Below, piece after piece: positions 8,135-17,066 of a DNA stretch of 64,000 nucleotides (positions are counted from its first letter, which is position 1; each line of letters opens with the position of its first letter). The translations under genes and the position numbers were made by a program. The DNA comes from Coprococcus phoceensis. Lineage in GTDB: Bacteria; Bacillota; Clostridia; Lachnospirales; Lachnospiraceae. The notes beneath the pieces are model-generated. The model saw nothing but the letters and a program-made list of their open reading frames with translations. It had not been told where the DNA came from and made no database searches. The DNA lies in the NCBI RefSeq assembly GCF_900104635.1, contig NZ_FNWC01000007.1, positions 1,029,421-1,093,420 of the forward strand, read 5' to 3'.

Positions 8135-10129
8135 TTATCCAGTACATAATTCTCCAAGTTTAGGAAATAATCTTTGTAACATATCTCCTAAAGCAGGTAG
8201 CTTACTAGTCACATATGCAAATAAAGGTGCTAAAGCTCCATCGTCAGCAAAACCTACTCCTGTTGTATTGTCCGCTATAAGTAATATAATTGCAATTATA
8301 GCAGCTAACGATACCACACCCTCTCCAATTTGTTTCCAGTTTGCAATGTGACGCTCTAAAGAGTAAGACCACTTTAAATTTGCATGGTTTGTGATTACTA
8401 TGTCATTCGGAAGTTCAAAAGGCATATTCTCCGACGTCCCATTAAATCCTCCTTGCATTCCTAAACCTGAACTATTAATATATAGTCCTCCTGATGCTGA
8501 AATTTTTCTATCATTATCTGTATACTTTATCCCTGATTTCAATTTCCATGTGGAAATATTTGCATTTTCCCCTGACAATGAAAGGTTTGAGTTAGGAATA
8601 AGTTGTCCTAAATTTAGTGTCCAACTTTGGGTACCCGTCCCAGCACCATGTTTAAACACAAGCAAATTTCCTCCTTCATGTGCAGTTACTTCATATGTTC
8701 CTCCGTATAAATCTGTTTTATATATCGTAATATCATTACCTATAATATATTTATGTATTACACTTTCATCTATCCAATGCCACGCATCCTTAACTGCTTC
8801 TATTCCATCATTTACAATGCTTCCAATCTCTTTAACCCATTTCGGTAATGCACCATCCAAATCTACCAATACCATCGGTGCATTATAACAGTAACTGTAA
8901 CGGTTCATACTGAACGGCAGATTCAGAAAGCCTGCAATCAAATCCTGTCCTGCGAACCTGCCACTCTCTGCCAGATATTCCCTCGCCTGGGCATAATACG
9001 TCCCTGCAGTCTCATCTCTCTGGTATCCCGTATAGCCAAACGGCTGTATCTTCCCCTGGTTCTGATACAGGTCTTCCCCGAAGGCTCCGTATCCATAACT
9101 CTCTTTGAGAATTCCGGCACTGTCTTCAATCCGAAGCGGACTTCCCAGTTCGTCCTGAAGGTAATAGTTCCGTTCCCCATTTTCTTCATACGCTGCCACG
9201 TTCCCGTCCCAGAAGTATCTCTGGTTTCGGTTTTCCTCTGTCCGCTCCAGGAGGTTATAATACTGTCTGGTCAGGTCCAGGGTATAGGTGATCTGCCGGC
9301 TGTTTCCGATTTCCATGCCAATCCTGCTTTGCGGATCCAGTTTCTCCAGCTTCTCTTTTGGAAGGACACCTTCCTGCTTTCCTACCCGGTGTCCCAGTCC
9401 GTTGTACTGATACCTTGCCTGTTTTCCTGCCGCATCCACCGCTTCTTCCAGACGGTTGATCGCACCGTAGACATACTGTTTTTTCCATGCCCCGTTTTCT
9501 TGAATGCCGGTTAGGTTTCCTCTTTTATCATAACGGTATGCTCTTAGGATCTCTCCATGTTTTTCGCTTACCATCTGGTTCAGGGCATTGTACTGGTAGG
9601 ACGTCCTTTCCCCGCTTTCTTCTTTCCATGTCCGGTTTCCAAAGGCATCATACCCATACCGGGTCTGCATCTGCCCGTCCTTTTGGATTTCTGACAGCCT
9701 GTCCAGTGCATCATAGCTATAGTGGTAGCTGCCACTTTCTTCGGTTAAGCCACGCCGCTCTTTTGTAATTCCGGTTTTATTTCCCAAAAGGTCATACAGA
9801 TAGGTATAGCGGTCAAGGACGCCTTCTTGATCGCTATGTACCAGTTCTGTCAGCTGGTCTTTTCTGTCGTAAGTGTAGGTGGTCTTTGTTCCATTCGGGA
9901 ACTGCTTTTTACACAGCCTGCCCATAGGGTCATACGCATAGGTGATGATGCTGTCCCCTTCTTTTAGTTCCGAAAACCGGAGCTGGTCATCATAACCATA
10001 GAAGACCGTCTTGCCATCCGGATAGGTCATGCTTTTTCTTTCCCCTGCTTTTCCATAGGTATAGGATACTTCCCTTCCATCCGGGTACTGCACCTTTTGT
10101 GCTCTTCCCAGTGCATCATAAACAAACAT
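8135..10129 (-). CDS. Orphan Rhs C-terminal module (core end plus toxin tip)
   Basis: This 664-residue frame begins in the middle of the YD-repeat core (MFVYDALGRAQKVQ), continues through the Rhs core end (GYTGYQRDE, YYAQAREYL, LVDLDG) and carries a tip at about residues 422-664. The tip is beta-rich with Ser/Gly repeats and has a hydrophobic helix near residues 608-625. It lacks the N-terminal export domain and DUF6531, so it should not be secreted by itself. Bases 9180-10020 are essentially identical to 12045-12885 of the full-length gene. The start ATG corresponds to an ACG in the parental repeat. A weak GAGGAT lies upstream. I read it as a reservoir cassette for tip exchange. Confidence 0.8.
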   Translation of the reverse strand: MFVYDALGRAQKVQYPDGREVSYTYGKAGERKSMTYPDGKTVFYGYDDQLRFSELKEGDSIITYAYDPMGRLCKKQFPNGTKTTYTYDRKDQLTELVHSDQEGVLDRYTYLYDLLGNKTGITKERRGLTEESGSYHYSYDALDRLSEIQKDGQMQTRYGYDAFGNRTWKEESGERTSYQYNALNQMVSEKHGEILRAYRYDKRGNLTGIQENGAWKKQYVYGAINRLEEAVDAAGKQARYQYNGLGHRVGKQEGVLPKEKLEKLDPQSRIGMEIGNSRQITYTLDLTRQYYNLLERTEENRNQRYFWDGNVAAYEENGERNYYLQDELGSPLRIEDSAGILKESYGYGAFGEDLYQNQGKIQPFGYTGYQRDETAGTYYAQAREYLAESGRFAGQDLIAGFLNLPFSMNRYSYCYNAPMVLVDLDGALPKWVKEIGSIVNDGIEAVKDAWHWIDESVIHKYIIGNDITIYKTDLYGGTYEVTAHEGGNLLVFKHGAGTGTQSWTLNLGQLIPNSNLSLSGENANISTWKLKSGIKYTDNDRKISASGGLYINSSGLGMQGGFNGTSENMPFELPNDIVITNHANLKWSYSLERHIANWKQIGEGVVSLAAIIAIILLIADNTTGVGFADDGALAPLFAYVTSKLPALGDMLQRLFPKLGELCTG
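8940..10118. repeat. Rhs core repeat, copy 1 of 3
   Basis: This segment aligns without gaps to 11805-12983 (offset 2865) and 24735-25913 (offset 15795). It is the substrate for recombination between the orphan module and the two full-length toxins. Confidence 0.9.
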
Positions 10130-10151
10130 GGACTTTGCCCTATCCTCTTTG

Positions 10152-10586
10152 TTAATCTATGTTGAATAAAGGATAAACTTCTATAATTCTTCCAAATCTA
10201 GTATGTGGGAGATACGCAACTTTGACATATTGATTGTTTAAATTTTTCTTGTAAAAAAAATTAATACCTTTTACATATTTTCCGTTTTTATCAATTATAC
10301 TTCCCTCTTGCCATGATTCTATCGCTTTGCTATTTTCTATCATTTTTCCCTCTATAATATGATATTTTCCTTCTATCGCATTAGAAATATCTTTTATACA
10401 AGGGTGTAAAAGTAAACAATAGCTAACCAAAACCCAAAATAATAACAAAACTTTTATTGACCATGTCCATAATACAAGGGCCAAAAGAAAAAACATAAAT
10501 ATTCCACAAAATACTCCTATATAAATATAATAAAGCTGTCTTATTGTCTTATCGATTTTTAATATCTTTCTAATCATTTTTTCCAT
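10152..10586 (-). CDS. Membrane immunity candidate, P-x3-D-x8-Y-x4-G family
   Basis: This 144-residue protein has two membrane helices (about 21-41 and 46-64), then the signature P-x3-D-x8-Y-x4-G and a C-terminal VKVAYLPHTRFG. Its ATG overlaps the stop region of the preceding paralogue, and GGAG sits 7 bases before it, so the two are cotranslated. Together they follow the full-length Rhs gene directly. Two diverged copies in tandem suggest that one protects against the present tip and the other against a former one. Confidence 0.72.
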   Translation of the reverse strand: MEKMIRKILKIDKTIRQLYYIYIGVFCGIFMFFLLALVLWTWSIKVLLLFWVLVSYCLLLHPCIKDISNAIEGKYHIIEGKMIENSKAIESWQEGSIIDKNGKYVKGINFFYKKNLNNQYVKVAYLPHTRFGRIIEVYPLFNID

Positions 10587-10974
10587 CTGTTTTCTCCATT
10601 AAAATTCCAAATTTTAAATGTTTAAGATACTTTACCACCAAATAGTCGCCTTTATTGATTTTTTCTGAAAAAAACATAAGTGTAATTTTTCTTCCTGATG
10701 TATCTTCTAAAATTTCAGCAGTCCTCCACGGAACTTTTGAGCTTTTACTATTATTTAATGCAATCCCTGAAGTTACTTCATACCTGTTATTCAATGCGTT
10801 ACCATAATCTAGAACACACGGTATTATTGCAACAATAAGTTCTACTGTAAGAATAACAAGCCCTACTATTACTAGTACTTTTCTTCTTTTTAATATAAGT
10901 CCAACAGATATGATAGAAATAACTATCATACAGATAAATATAATAATAAAAAATATCTTTACCTCTTTATCCAT
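10570..10974 (-). CDS. Membrane immunity candidate coupled to full-length Rhs
   Basis: The start ATG at 10974 overlaps the last 8 bases of the Rhs gene (ATGGATAA) and has AGGAGG 6 bases upstream. Strict coupling to the toxin supports an immunity role. The 134-residue product has two helices (about 6-27 and 33-54), the signature P-x3-D-x8-Y-x4-G, and LVVKYLKHLKFG near the end. An alternative start 33 bases earlier lacks a ribosome binding site. Nothing shows the mechanism. The membrane location would fit a toxin acting at the cytoplasmic membrane. Confidence 0.78.
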   Translation of the reverse strand: MDKEVKIFFIIIFICMIVISIISVGLILKRRKVLVIVGLVILTVELIVAIIPCVLDYGNALNNRYEVTSGIALNNSKSSKVPWRTAEILEDTSGRKITLMFFSEKINKGDYLVVKYLKHLKFGILMEKTDGKND

Positions 10975-13900
10975 TACATGCCTCCTCAATTCTTCTATAT
11001 AGCCCATCTAAAATTGCCGTAATTTCATCTTCACCTATCCATTCATTTTTCAACTTTTGAGCCCCAAACCGTGCTCCAAGAGAGAGAATCAAATTTCTAG
11101 CTGGTCCAACAATATAATCTAATGCGGTATACTGTTCTACTCCTCCTATCTGTTCCAGTGCTTGAGTTCCTCCCACACCTACTATTGTAATAAGTGCCTG
11201 TATAAAACTAGGACTTTTTGCAAACTTTCCTGCAAGTGCTGTTGATAGCATACTTCCAGCGTAGGTTTCCATAGAAGAAAGATCTCCAGCCACAAAATCA
11301 GAGATCCCTTGAACTAATCCCCCAGCTACAGTAGCCCTTTTCGAAATCTTCCACGAATGGTATATTGCCACACCTCCCATTGCAGATGATGCATATCTCT
11401 TGAGTGGTGAAATTGTCATTTCTTTCGTGTTTATACTTGTTAATAAATCAAAAACACCTCTAGCAGACGCTCCAAATGTAGCGGCTTTTGCTGTATTAAC
11501 TGCTATACCAGCTGCTCCAGCAGATGATAATGCTCCTACCGCCCCTACTCCTGTTCCTATAAGAGCTCCGGCTGCGCCTCCTTTTAAGGCATTTTTCCCT
11601 GCTTTTCCCCAATCAATATCTTCTCCCTTGGATACGTCACAAATAATAGAGCCGATTCCCCCAATAGCTCCACCTATCAATGCTCCGACTCCAATAGTAG
11701 CTAAAAATGCTAATTTTCCATCAGAATCTACATATATTAAGGAATTGTTCCAACAATATCCATATCTATTAAGTGTTTCCGGATACTCAACAAAACCAAC
11801 AATCAAATCCTGCCCTGCAAATCTTCCATTTTCCACCAGATATTCCCTTGCCTGGGCATAGTAGGTTCCTGATACCTCATCTCTCTGATATCCTGTATAT
11901 CCAAATGGCTGTATCTTCCCTTGGTTCTGATACAGGTCTTCCCCAAAGGCTCCGTATCCATAACTCTCTTTGAGAATTCCGGCACTGTCCTCAATCCGAA
12001 GCGGGCTTCCCAGTTCGTCCTGAAGGTAATAGTTTCGTTCCCCATTTTCTTCATACGCTGCCACGTTCCCGTCCCAGAAGTATCTCTGGTTTCGGTTTTC
12101 CTCTGTCCGCTCCAGGAGGTTATAATACTGTCTGGTCAGGTCCAGGGTATAGGTGATCTGCCGGCTGTTTCCGATTTCCATGCCAATCCTGCTTTGCGGA
12201 TCCAGTTTCTCCAGCTTCTCTTTTGGAAGGACACCTTCCTGCTTTCCTACCCGGTGTCCCAGTCCGTTGTACTGATACCTTGCCTGTTTTCCTGCCGCAT
12301 CCACCGCTTCTTCCAGACGGTTGATCGCACCGTAGACATACTGTTTTTTCCATGCCCCGTTTTCTTGAATGCCGGTTAGGTTTCCTCTTTTATCATAACG
12401 GTATGCTCTTAGGATCTCTCCATGTTTTTCGCTTACCATCTGGTTCAGGGCATTGTACTGGTAGGACGTCCTTTCCCCGCTTTCTTCTTTCCATGTCCGG
12501 TTTCCAAAGGCATCATACCCATACCGGGTCTGCATCTGCCCGTCCTTTTGGATTTCTGACAGCCTGTCCAGTGCATCATAGCTATAGTGGTAGCTGCCAC
12601 TTTCTTCGGTTAAGCCACGCCGCTCTTTTGTAATTCCGGTTTTATTTCCCAAAAGGTCATACAGATAGGTATAGCGGTCAAGGACGCCTTCTTGATCGCT
12701 ATGTACCAGTTCTGTCAGCTGGTCTTTTCTGTCGTAAGTGTAGGTGGTCTTTGTTCCATTCGGGAACTGCTTTTTACACAGCCTGCCCATAGGGTCATAC
12801 GCATAGGTGATGATGCTGTCCCCTTCTTTTAGTTCCGAAAACCGGAGCTGGTCATCATAACCATAGAAGACCGTCTTGCCATCCGGATAGGTCATGCTTT
12901 TTCTTTCTCCTGCTTTTCCATAGGTATAGGATACTTCCCTTCCGTCTGGGTACTGTACCTTTTGTGCTCTTCCCAGTGCATCGGGAGTGATCTTTGTACT
13001 TCCTAACCAGTCCTGCACCTCCAAAAGCTGCCGGAGCGGGTTATAGGACAGTTTCACTTCTCTTCCGTCCGCATACTGGATACCGGATAAATCTCCCTGT
13101 TTTGTATAGGCATACTTTGTCAGGTAACCCTCCTTATCCAGTTTGCTAAGGAGCTGCCCTTTCTTATCATAAGTATAAACTTCCTTCTGTCCCAGGGCAT
13201 CCATGGTTTCTGTGACCTGTCCCCGCAGATTCCTTGTATAACGGGTGACCTGGCACAGCCGGTTTCTTCCATTCTGTTTCTCTGCTTCCAGAAGGTCTGT
13301 ATCCATACCGGATCCTTCTGTATCTTCCTTCAGGCTTCCCTCTGCACCATACTGGCGGATCTCGATGAGCCGGTCACAGGCATCATACTGGTATTCGGTT
13401 TCATTTCCAAGGGCATCCGTTACTTTTGCAAGCCGCCCGCTTAAGGTATAGGCATACCGGGTGATGTTTCCCTCCCCGTCTGTCATGGAAGTCACATTTC
13501 CAAGGGCATCATAAGTATAGGATTTCTTCTCCCCTTCACTTCCTGTGATCTCCGTGATCCGGTCCATGCTGTCATATCCATAACGCAGCACAAACCCGGT
13601 GGCAAGGGTATGGGTTTCCAGGTTTCCGTTGGCATCATAGGTAAAGGCTTCTTCTGTACCATCTGAGTATTGGATTTTTTCTAATAGTCCGCCTTTTTGA
13701 TACTGGTAACAAGTAGTACGCCCTGCCTCATCGGTGATGCTCTCCACATCGCCTAACGGGGTATAAGTATAATGTCTGCTCTCCCCAAGGACGTTGGTTT
13801 CTTTCACCAGGTTCCCGTTTCCATCGTATTCCATGGATACGGTATTGCCCAGGGCATCTTCTGCCTCTATGAGATTTCCTTCCCCATCATACCGGTAGGC

Positions 13901-16120
13901 ATAATGGAGTCCTTCTTCTCCGTTTACTTCCACCACTCTTCCAAGGGCATCATAAACAAACGTGGTCTTCGCCCCGTTTTCATCTTCTTCCCCGGTCCGG
14001 TTCCCGTTTCCATCGTAGGTATAGCGTACCACTGCCCCGTCTGCATATTTGATCCGGGATAACAGGTTTTCTTCATTATAAAGATAGGTAGTCCTTGCAC
14101 CGTCCGGTGCTGTCACCCTTGCAAGGTTCCACATGCTGTCATAAGTCAGGAGGGTTTCCCTTCCTTCTTTATCAATGATCTTGCTTGGGCGGTTTAAGAC
14201 ATTGTATTCCCTTTGGATGCTCGCCCCGTCAAAGTCTGTCACCTTCGTTACTTTTCCACTTGCATTGTATTCATAGCTTTGGCAGTTTCCCTCCGCATTT
14301 TCCACGCAGGTCACATTTCCTATCACATCATACGCATACTTTGTGACATTCCCTTTTCCATCGGTACTTTCCACCATCCGGTTCAGGGTATCATACCCAT
14401 ACTGGGTCATATTTCCCTGTGCATCTTCGATCGCTGTGATATTTCCCTTTGCATCATAGGAAAGTGTGATCCGGCTTTTGTCTGCCTGCAGGATGGTCTG
14501 CGGCCACCCTGCTTCCGTATAGGTGATCTCCACTTCATTTCCAAGGGCATCCCTGGTTTTTACAAGCCTTCCCTGTGCGTCGTATTCCCCGCACAGTTTA
14601 TCCTTTCCATTTATCCTGATCCCGGTTGGCTGGTTCTTTTCCCCATACCGGATCTCCGTCTTGTTCCCAAGGGCATCAATCACGCGCACCAGGTTTCCTG
14701 CCGGATCATAGGCATACTGGGTCTTATTTCCAAGCCGGTCCACATACAGAGTTTTCTGGTTATTCTGGTTATAGGCAAAACGTTCCTCCCCGTTGCTGTG
14801 GATATGCTTCACATCCCGGTACTTGTCATCATGGACATAGATCACCCGGCTGCCATTCCGTTCCGTAAGTTCTACGGCCTTCTTTTCTGCATCATATACA
14901 TAAGACATCCGTGTCCCGTCCGGGAACTTCTGTAAGGTGGTGCGGTGTTCCTCATCAAAGAAGTTTTCCACCGTCACGATTCCCCTTTGGTTCTCCACCT
15001 GCTCCAGTTTTCCCTGCGGGGTATAGCCATAGCGGAAAGTGTTCCCATCCGGAAGCGTCACTTCCTTCAGAAGTCCCCCCTGATACTGATAGGACAGGCA
15101 TCTTCCTACATGGTCTTCCACACGTTCCAGCATGCCATCTGCTCCGTAGGAAAAGGCAAAGAATTCCCCGGTGTCCTTTTCCGCTTTTACCAGATGGAAA
15201 GGTGCTTCCGTTTCATACGTAAATGTTACTCGGCCGCCCAAAAGGGTCTCCGTTTCCAGACACATTCCTTCCCTGTCAAAGCGATAGACTTTTTGTTCCC
15301 TGGTACGGTACGTATATCCGTCTTCTGCTTTCTCCAATGTTCCCTCACTGGCAAACAAAGAAAGATAGCGGTCCTTCTCCCAGAAAAAACGTTCCTCTTT
15401 CCCGTCTTCCCTGAGAAGCACCGCTTCCCCATCTGTAAACTCCAGATGTACTTCATAATTATGGTTCCAGTCCTTTCCAAGCACACCCTCTCGACCGTTG
15501 ATGGCATTGTAAAACCGGCGGAACACAAACGGCTCCCTTCCGCCAACCTCCAGATCAGTTCGGTCATAGATAAAGTTTCCGGTGCTTAGGTTTACCGGGT
15601 CTTTGGAAAAGGCATGGCAGATGGTTTCCGCTCCTTTAATGTTCGCCATCAGTTTCTCCACTGCCTTCTCTGCATTTTCCGTTACCTTGTTCCATCTTGC
15701 CTGTACTTCCTCAAAGGCTTTTTTAAAGGCGGAATAATCGGTGGTAAGCGGAGTATGGATCAAAAACTGCTCCATTTCCTCCAAAAGTGTCTGCAGGTTT
15801 TTCGTGACCCCCATAAGCTCCCTGGTCTGGGCAGCATAGTCCGTATCGGCTGCCGGGATCAGCTCACAGGCTCTTACGCGGCAGTTTTCCAGCTTGGTCA
15901 GTGCGTCCTCGATTTTCTCTGTTTTTAAGGCACTGCGAAGTTCAGAAACACTGTAAACCGCCCCATAATGACGTACTTCGCCAGGCACTTCTGCAAGTGC
16001 CTCATCTGCCTGCTCTGCATAAGTTTTCATGTTTGAAATATGGGTTTTGCACCCGTTTAACAATGTTTTCAGTTCATTGCACAGCGTTGTGATCTCGCTT
16101 ACCTGGAACACTCGTTTCAT
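10967..16120 (-). CDS. Rhs/YD-repeat polymorphic toxin, full length
   Basis: This 1717-residue protein has no signal peptide. Residues 1-165 are helical and resemble the targeting region of T7SS substrates in composition. DUF6531 follows (DPVNLSTGNF at about 173), then more than 25 YD repeats (pattern YDxxGxxxxxxxxxG), the Rhs-associated core end (GYTGYQRDE, YYAQAREYL) and a DSDG motif near residue 1460. The repeats should form a closed shell around the tip. The tip (about 1462-1717) starts with Gly/Ala-rich hydrophobic segments (GVGALIGGAIGGIGSI) and matches no nuclease motif I know. It is transcribed from its own promoter at 16224-16252 and is followed by coupled immunity genes. Export through the T7SS at 18556-35297 is inferred from the near-identical N-terminus of the copy encoded inside that locus. 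Confidence 0.92.
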   Translation of the reverse strand: MKRVFQVSEITTLCNELKTLLNGCKTHISNMKTYAEQADEALAEVPGEVRHYGAVYSVSELRSALKTEKIEDALTKLENCRVRACELIPAADTDYAAQTRELMGVTKNLQTLLEEMEQFLIHTPLTTDYSAFKKAFEEVQARWNKVTENAEKAVEKLMANIKGAETICHAFSKDPVNLSTGNFIYDRTDLEVGGREPFVFRRFYNAINGREGVLGKDWNHNYEVHLEFTDGEAVLLREDGKEERFFWEKDRYLSLFASEGTLEKAEDGYTYRTREQKVYRFDREGMCLETETLLGGRVTFTYETEAPFHLVKAEKDTGEFFAFSYGADGMLERVEDHVGRCLSYQYQGGLLKEVTLPDGNTFRYGYTPQGKLEQVENQRGIVTVENFFDEEHRTTLQKFPDGTRMSYVYDAEKKAVELTERNGSRVIYVHDDKYRDVKHIHSNGEERFAYNQNNQKTLYVDRLGNKTQYAYDPAGNLVRVIDALGNKTEIRYGEKNQPTGIRINGKDKLCGEYDAQGRLVKTRDALGNEVEITYTEAGWPQTILQADKSRITLSYDAKGNITAIEDAQGNMTQYGYDTLNRMVESTDGKGNVTKYAYDVIGNVTCVENAEGNCQSYEYNASGKVTKVTDFDGASIQREYNVLNRPSKIIDKEGRETLLTYDSMWNLARVTAPDGARTTYLYNEENLLSRIKYADGAVVRYTYDGNGNRTGEEDENGAKTTFVYDALGRVVEVNGEEGLHYAYRYDGEGNLIEAEDALGNTVSMEYDGNGNLVKETNVLGESRHYTYTPLGDVESITDEAGRTTCYQYQKGGLLEKIQYSDGTEEAFTYDANGNLETHTLATGFVLRYGYDSMDRITEITGSEGEKKSYTYDALGNVTSMTDGEGNITRYAYTLSGRLAKVTDALGNETEYQYDACDRLIEIRQYGAEGSLKEDTEGSGMDTDLLEAEKQNGRNRLCQVTRYTRNLRGQVTETMDALGQKEVYTYDKKGQLLSKLDKEGYLTKYAYTKQGDLSGIQYADGREVKLSYNPLRQLLEVQDWLGSTKITPDALGRAQKVQYPDGREVSYTYGKAGERKSMTYPDGKTVFYGYDDQLRFSELKEGDSIITYAYDPMGRLCKKQFPNGTKTTYTYDRKDQLTELVHSDQEGVLDRYTYLYDLLGNKTGITKERRGLTEESGSYHYSYDALDRLSEIQKDGQMQTRYGYDAFGNRTWKEESGERTSYQYNALNQMVSEKHGEILRAYRYDKRGNLTGIQENGAWKKQYVYGAINRLEEAVDAAGKQARYQYNGLGHRVGKQEGVLPKEKLEKLDPQSRIGMEIGNSRQITYTLDLTRQYYNLLERTEENRNQRYFWDGNVAAYEENGERNYYLQDELGSPLRIEDSAGILKESYGYGAFGEDLYQNQGKIQPFGYTGYQRDEVSGTYYAQAREYLVENGRFAGQDLIVGFVEYPETLNRYGYCWNNSLIYVDSDGKLAFLATIGVGALIGGAIGGIGSIICDVSKGEDIDWGKAGKNALKGGAAGALIGTGVGAVGALSSAGAAGIAVNTAKAATFGASARGVFDLLTSINTKEMTISPLKRYASSAMGGVAIYHSWKISKRATVAGGLVQGISDFVAGDLSSMETYAGSMLSTALAGKFAKSPSFIQALITIVGVGGTQALEQIGGVEQYTALDYIVGPARNLILSLGARFGAQKLKNEWIGEDEITAILDGLYRRIEEACNG
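11805..16120. repeat. Large direct repeat, copy A (Rhs gene body)
   Basis: This aligns with 24735-29050 at a constant offset of 12930 and no indels. Identity is near complete over roughly 12830-15800. A cluster of differences falls at 15820-15960 (residues about 55-100), and moderate divergence falls at 12250-12830. The unique tips begin below about 11800. Confidence 0.93.
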
Positions 16121-16223
16121 TCTATTCCCACCTTTCTTTCATAATGAATAACTTCTCCTTTGTTGATGATTTCTCCATATATTTACTTTTAAAGAGTTGT
16201 TTACTTTTCGTGATTTTTCCTTC

Positions 16224-16252
16224 ATTTTACATGATTTTGCCCTAATTTTCAA
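16224..16252 (-). promoter_or_regulatory. Promoter of the second full-length rhs gene
   Basis: Read on the minus strand, TTGAAA (16247-16252) and TAAAAT (16224-16229) are separated by 17 bases, a good sigma-A match. It lies about 100 bases before the rhs start. The other rhs copy has no equivalent, because it is transcribed within the T7SS operon. Confidence 0.7.
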
Positions 16253-16340
16253 TATTTATAAAAGTTTTTTTGTGCATCATAACCTAGCACTTCTCAATTT
16301 GAAAGCATCTAAGTTTTCGGGATAACATTTTTTCTGATAA

Positions 16341-16418
16341 TAAAAAAACTCCTTTGCATTCTGCTATACCAAAGATTGTCTTTCCTTCTATATAGCAAAA
16401 ACCACAAGAGAGTTTTTA
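16341..16418 (-). terminator. Long imperfect hairpin after rloB
   Basis: The outer arms AAAAAACTC and GAGAGTTTTT and the inner arms TGCTATA (16362-16368) and TATAGCA (16391-16397) form a long stem. It starts 10 bases after the RloB stop, with a T-rich end on the minus strand. It probably ends the rloAB transcript and insulates it from the rhs gene. Confidence 0.6.
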
Positions 16419-16427
16419 GCCACTTTT

Positions 16428-17066
16428 TTAGTTTTTTAAATTTTCCAAAAGTTTAATTGCTTCTTGTACCGTTGTAAATGTACGTGATGATTGATATAAC
16501 CATCGATTCCTTACATCAGAGTCTTCTAACGTAGGTAAACCTTCTATTTGCCCTAATACCCAATCTCCATTTATAGAAGCTTGTTTAAAATGATCTGCTA
16601 TTTTCCTCGTTGTGTTAGAATCTCCTTTTACATAACCAGGACATTCATTCTGTAACAATCTTAGAACATTCTCTTTTTCCGCAACCGTTTGAATAGATGG
16701 AACCACTTTTTTATAGTGTAATAAAAACCAAAATTCAACGCAGCCTGTTGTCATTAACAATCTTACACGTATGTTCGGTTTCTTACGTAACTTTTTTAAT
16801 GTAGAAACAATTTTCTGAATCCTATCCCAGCTTCCCGTCTGTCCGTCATCGACATCAAAGAAAAACCATATTTCATCTGTCACCTCTGCATTATTCCGAT
16901 ACTTCGCATCTTTTTTAAATTTTTTATCGGCTACTTCAAACAGACCTTTTACTGGTTTTTGAATCACTGCAACATCTTCAAATTTTTCTTTCAAATATTT
17001 AGTGTACTCGATTTCGCTTTCGCCTTCGCAAAAGACGTAAATAAGAGGTTTTATCTTTCGTGCCAT
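16428..17066 (-). CDS. RloB-like TOPRIM-type protein of a defence pair
   Basis: This 212-residue protein has an N-terminal FCEGESEIEYTKYL and a central WFFFDVDDG. The invariant Glu and the DxD resemble the metal site of TOPRIM nucleases and agree with the RloB family. It starts on the last base of the ATPase stop region (shared position 17066), so the two are cotranslated. RloA/RloB-type pairs, including AbiL of lactococci, are associated with abortive infection. The antiphage function here is inferred from family and gene order. Confidence 0.8.
   Translation of the reverse strand: MARKIKPLIYVFCEGESEIEYTKYLKEKFEDVAVIQKPVKGLFEVADKKFKKDAKYRNNAEVTDEIWFFFDVDDGQTGSWDRIQKIVSTLKKLRKKPNIRVRLLMTTGCVEFWFLLHYKKVVPSIQTVAEKENVLRLLQNECPGYVKGDSNTTRKIADHFKQASINGDWVLGQIEGLPTLEDSDVRNRWLYQSSRTFTTVQEAIKLLENLKN

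Larger units (their letters stand above)
16121..16427. other. Intergenic region before the second rhs gene
   Basis: It holds the rhs promoter (16224-16252), a 5' untranslated stretch, and the hairpin at 16341-16418. A six-codon frame (MKERWE) with AAAGGAG upstream overlaps the true start region. It might assist translation of rhs, but it is too short to call a gene. Confidence 0.5.

Noticed and set aside
14213..14935. Long plus-strand open frames opposite the Rhs genes (also 27143-27865, 14945-15589, 27875-28519)
   Set aside because: They mirror the regular codon pattern of the YD repeats, occur identically in both copies, have no ribosome binding sites and no protein-like composition.
8940..16120. 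CRISPR array or tandem DNA repeat
   Set aside because: The periodicity comes from protein YD repeats of about 20 codons with variable spacing. There are no identical short repeats with unique spacers.
10967..16120. A classical LXG domain at the Rhs N-terminus
   Set aside because: The region is helical and of suitable position, but it is shorter than a typical LXG domain and I cannot see the L-x-G motif in place. It is called LXG-like in role only.
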